DNA of 64,000 bases from Diadema setosum (Eukaryota > Echinodermata > Echinoidea > Diadematoida > Diadematidae), in NCBI GenBank assembly GCA_033980235.1, contig CM067072.1:32959759-33023758 (forward strand). The letters run 5' to 3'. The notes beneath the pieces are model-generated. The model did no database searches. It saw only the letters and a program-made list of their open reading frames with translations, and was not told where the DNA came from. Shown piece after piece: positions 53,801 to 56,800 of the stretch. Position 1 is the first letter of the stretch. Each line of letters starts with the position of its first letter. Position numbers and translations under genes: made by a program.

Positions 53801-56800
53801 TGCTTAGGACACTAAAAAGAATATTTAGACAAAAAAATGTGCCCATTTTGAGCTTTATTTAGTGATTTATACCAAATTTTCTGATTTCATGCATCATTAT
53901 GCATAAATTAGCATAATTTAGCATAAATGACAATTTTTTAAAAATCTAACTTCGTAGTACTTTAGATTACATCATAGGCAATGTGTGTGCCAATTTTCGT
54001 CGTGATCGCGCAGTCTACGGCCGAGATCTGGAGGGGGGGCCTGGGAGGCCCCCCGGCTCTATGATCTACCTTAATAGCCCAGCCTAGTTAGGGTTAAGTG
54101 ATTTAACATGCTTGATCTGCATTTAAGTGTACAGATACACCAATTAATGAATTATAAAAGATATCAAAGAGAATGAAATGACATGATGTACATGTATTTG
54201 GTATTTATTCTCACTTCATTGTGTTCCACCATGAACTGGTTTTAGCTCAGTAGATGGTGCCACTGCATTAACAACCACAGTACCTTTGTGAATTTGGACC
54301 TATATGTCTTGCACACCAACTGTTTGATATTTCAATATTCTCTTTCCGCCATATTTTAGGTGACATGCTGTCTTGCAACTCAAAAAGTCAACAATACATA
54401 TATGCATGTACAATGTACTGGTGTATATGAAATATATTTCCTGTAAAATGTTACACATTACCTACAATAACTCCTATTCATGCACTATAGACAGTGTAGC
54501 TATTGTTAGTTGTAATTATTATTTGATGTAGTTATTGGTAGTTGCCAACTACAGTAACCGCTAAAAGTGCATGTACTGACTAATTGGGTTGTTTTCATTT
54601 GTCATTGTTTTTTGTTGCTTCCTTTTTGTGTTGATACAGAGAAAGAAATGAGAGTAAAAAGTTACTGGATCAGAAGGAAACCTACCAGTTTGTGTCAGAA
54701 GCCATTTCAAACAAGTGTAGACTGGTGAACCAGGTAAGACTCTACACACCTGTGCCTATGATCTCACACTTCCTGGATTTTACTTACATACTGGCTTCAG
54801 TCCCTACATTTATATGAGTAACTTTGGTCATTCTGAGATTTATCTAAAGACTTCTATGTGATGACTTCATGAAACAGCTCCCTGATTCATTATTCTGTGA
54901 AAGCTCCGCTGTGAGCTGTGTTTCAAATTTGAAGGTTTGTGTTGCCTATCACAAAGCATTCATTTGTACACCGTATATTTAAATCAATGATAATGATAAT
55001 TCTGGTGTAGAATGTTCCACATAGAATTATGATAATGCTTAGTAGCACTGCAGTAACAATGACAAGAATAATAGTGGACATTAGTCATGTGTTAATGTTG
55101 TCCTGTATTATCATCTAAAATTGTATATTGAAGCAAAAATGCAGTTGCACATCACATTCTGTGTAAGATCTGCTGATATAGTATCGGTACTCATGTAATA
55201 ATTGCAAGCCAATCTAATGACAGCTCTGCTTAATGCAACAAAATGCTATGTAATATCTCTGATATGTTTCTGTCATTACAAAATAGAGACTACAAGTTGC
55301 AAAATGCGGTCATAAAATGTACTTTTGCTGAAAAATACCACTTTCCCTTGTTGATGTGTAAGTAATTGTACATGTACATCTGTACTTATACCATGACAAA
55401 CAGTAACACAGGCATTTCATTTTCTGCACTGCCCTGGCTTATTCATACTGTACCTCAGATAGATTAGAAGATCACTTATTGTGCAGTGCCATCACTTGCC
55501 ATGTGATAGCTATTATGTCTCTTTGAAATTTAACACTTGTCTAGCCATCGCTTTGTACAAGTGTCACTATTGAAAGTTGGCATGATTTATTGCTATACCC
55601 ATATACTGTGTTTTGTGCAGGTAGTTTTCAAGGGTTAGTACAGAACACAGCATACATGTATTAAGTTATAGCCAACTTTAAGCAAGACAAAAGTTTGTCT
55701 CCTCATCCCTCACAACAAAGCAGGGGGACCACTAAATGATTGAATGATGAAAATGTGATGGCATGCATCTTTGGTATCCATAGCGACTGCTGCTGCAGGA
55801 GCTGGACAACCGTAAGGTGTGCAACCGGTTACTGGTCCCTGAGAGTGATGAGGACATCTGGAAGCAGGAGGACCACACCCTCCCCATTGAAAGGAGGCTC
55901 TCGGATGACCTAGGTGGGTTCAGGGTGAAGAGATGTCCCACCCATCTGATAAAGGAAATTTATGTGCTTGCGAGCATATAACCCTCATATTGAAGTGTTG
56001 CACTGATAAACGGTAGTACAGTACAGTATACCATACTCATAAGAAAGAATGAATATAAGAAATGGCAGCATTACTTTTGAAATTATTTGCATGGTATGTT
56101 TCATTTTGTTGATTTGGTTGTACTCTAATGATACTGACACTGAAAATAAAGTTGACTTCTGTTTGTCCAAGCTGTGGTTGACTGATTTCAGATCAAGGCC
56201 ATTTTTGTTCCAATTTTCAATTCTAGCATCATTTAATTAGGATTTTAATTTCTTGTACTGTGTCTCAGTTGATGAGGTCATATTTTTCATTTTGCTATTA
56301 AGCAGTAAACTCATAAGCTGTCACTTTAATGAAGTTGGGCTTGCTTGTGATGCCAACTGATACAGTGTCATTCTATTCATCAACCAGCATGTACAGTATG
56401 AACAGAAAAAAAGAAGAAGACAAAGGTCTGCGTATTCTGTCAGGTGTTATCATTGACAGTATTCTTGTGATAAAGATAGATCGTCATCCTTTTTTCAGAT
56501 GCTGATGAGAGTGAGCAGGAGGCTAAGGATTACTTGGCCGCCACCCTCGACTTCAACCCAGGCCACTTTGCCTGTGACAGGGTCTTCACTACATCACTCC
56601 AAGTGCACTCACGACTCAAACCTTCACACAGACATGGGGCTGCATCCAGGGGTAACTTTGAAATTTCATGTTACTTGATTAAAATGTATTGGAATATGAC
56701 TGTCACTGCTAAACCTTATTTTTAATGGTTGAAATGCAATTCAAATGTGAGATGATGTAAACTCATATTACATACTTCTGAAAATCAACATGTGATCATG

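Noticed and set aside
54240..54310. Second tRNA-like sequence (tagctcagtagatgg)
   Set aside because: Only a box A-like word is present, no box B or cloverleaf; too weak to call a SINE.
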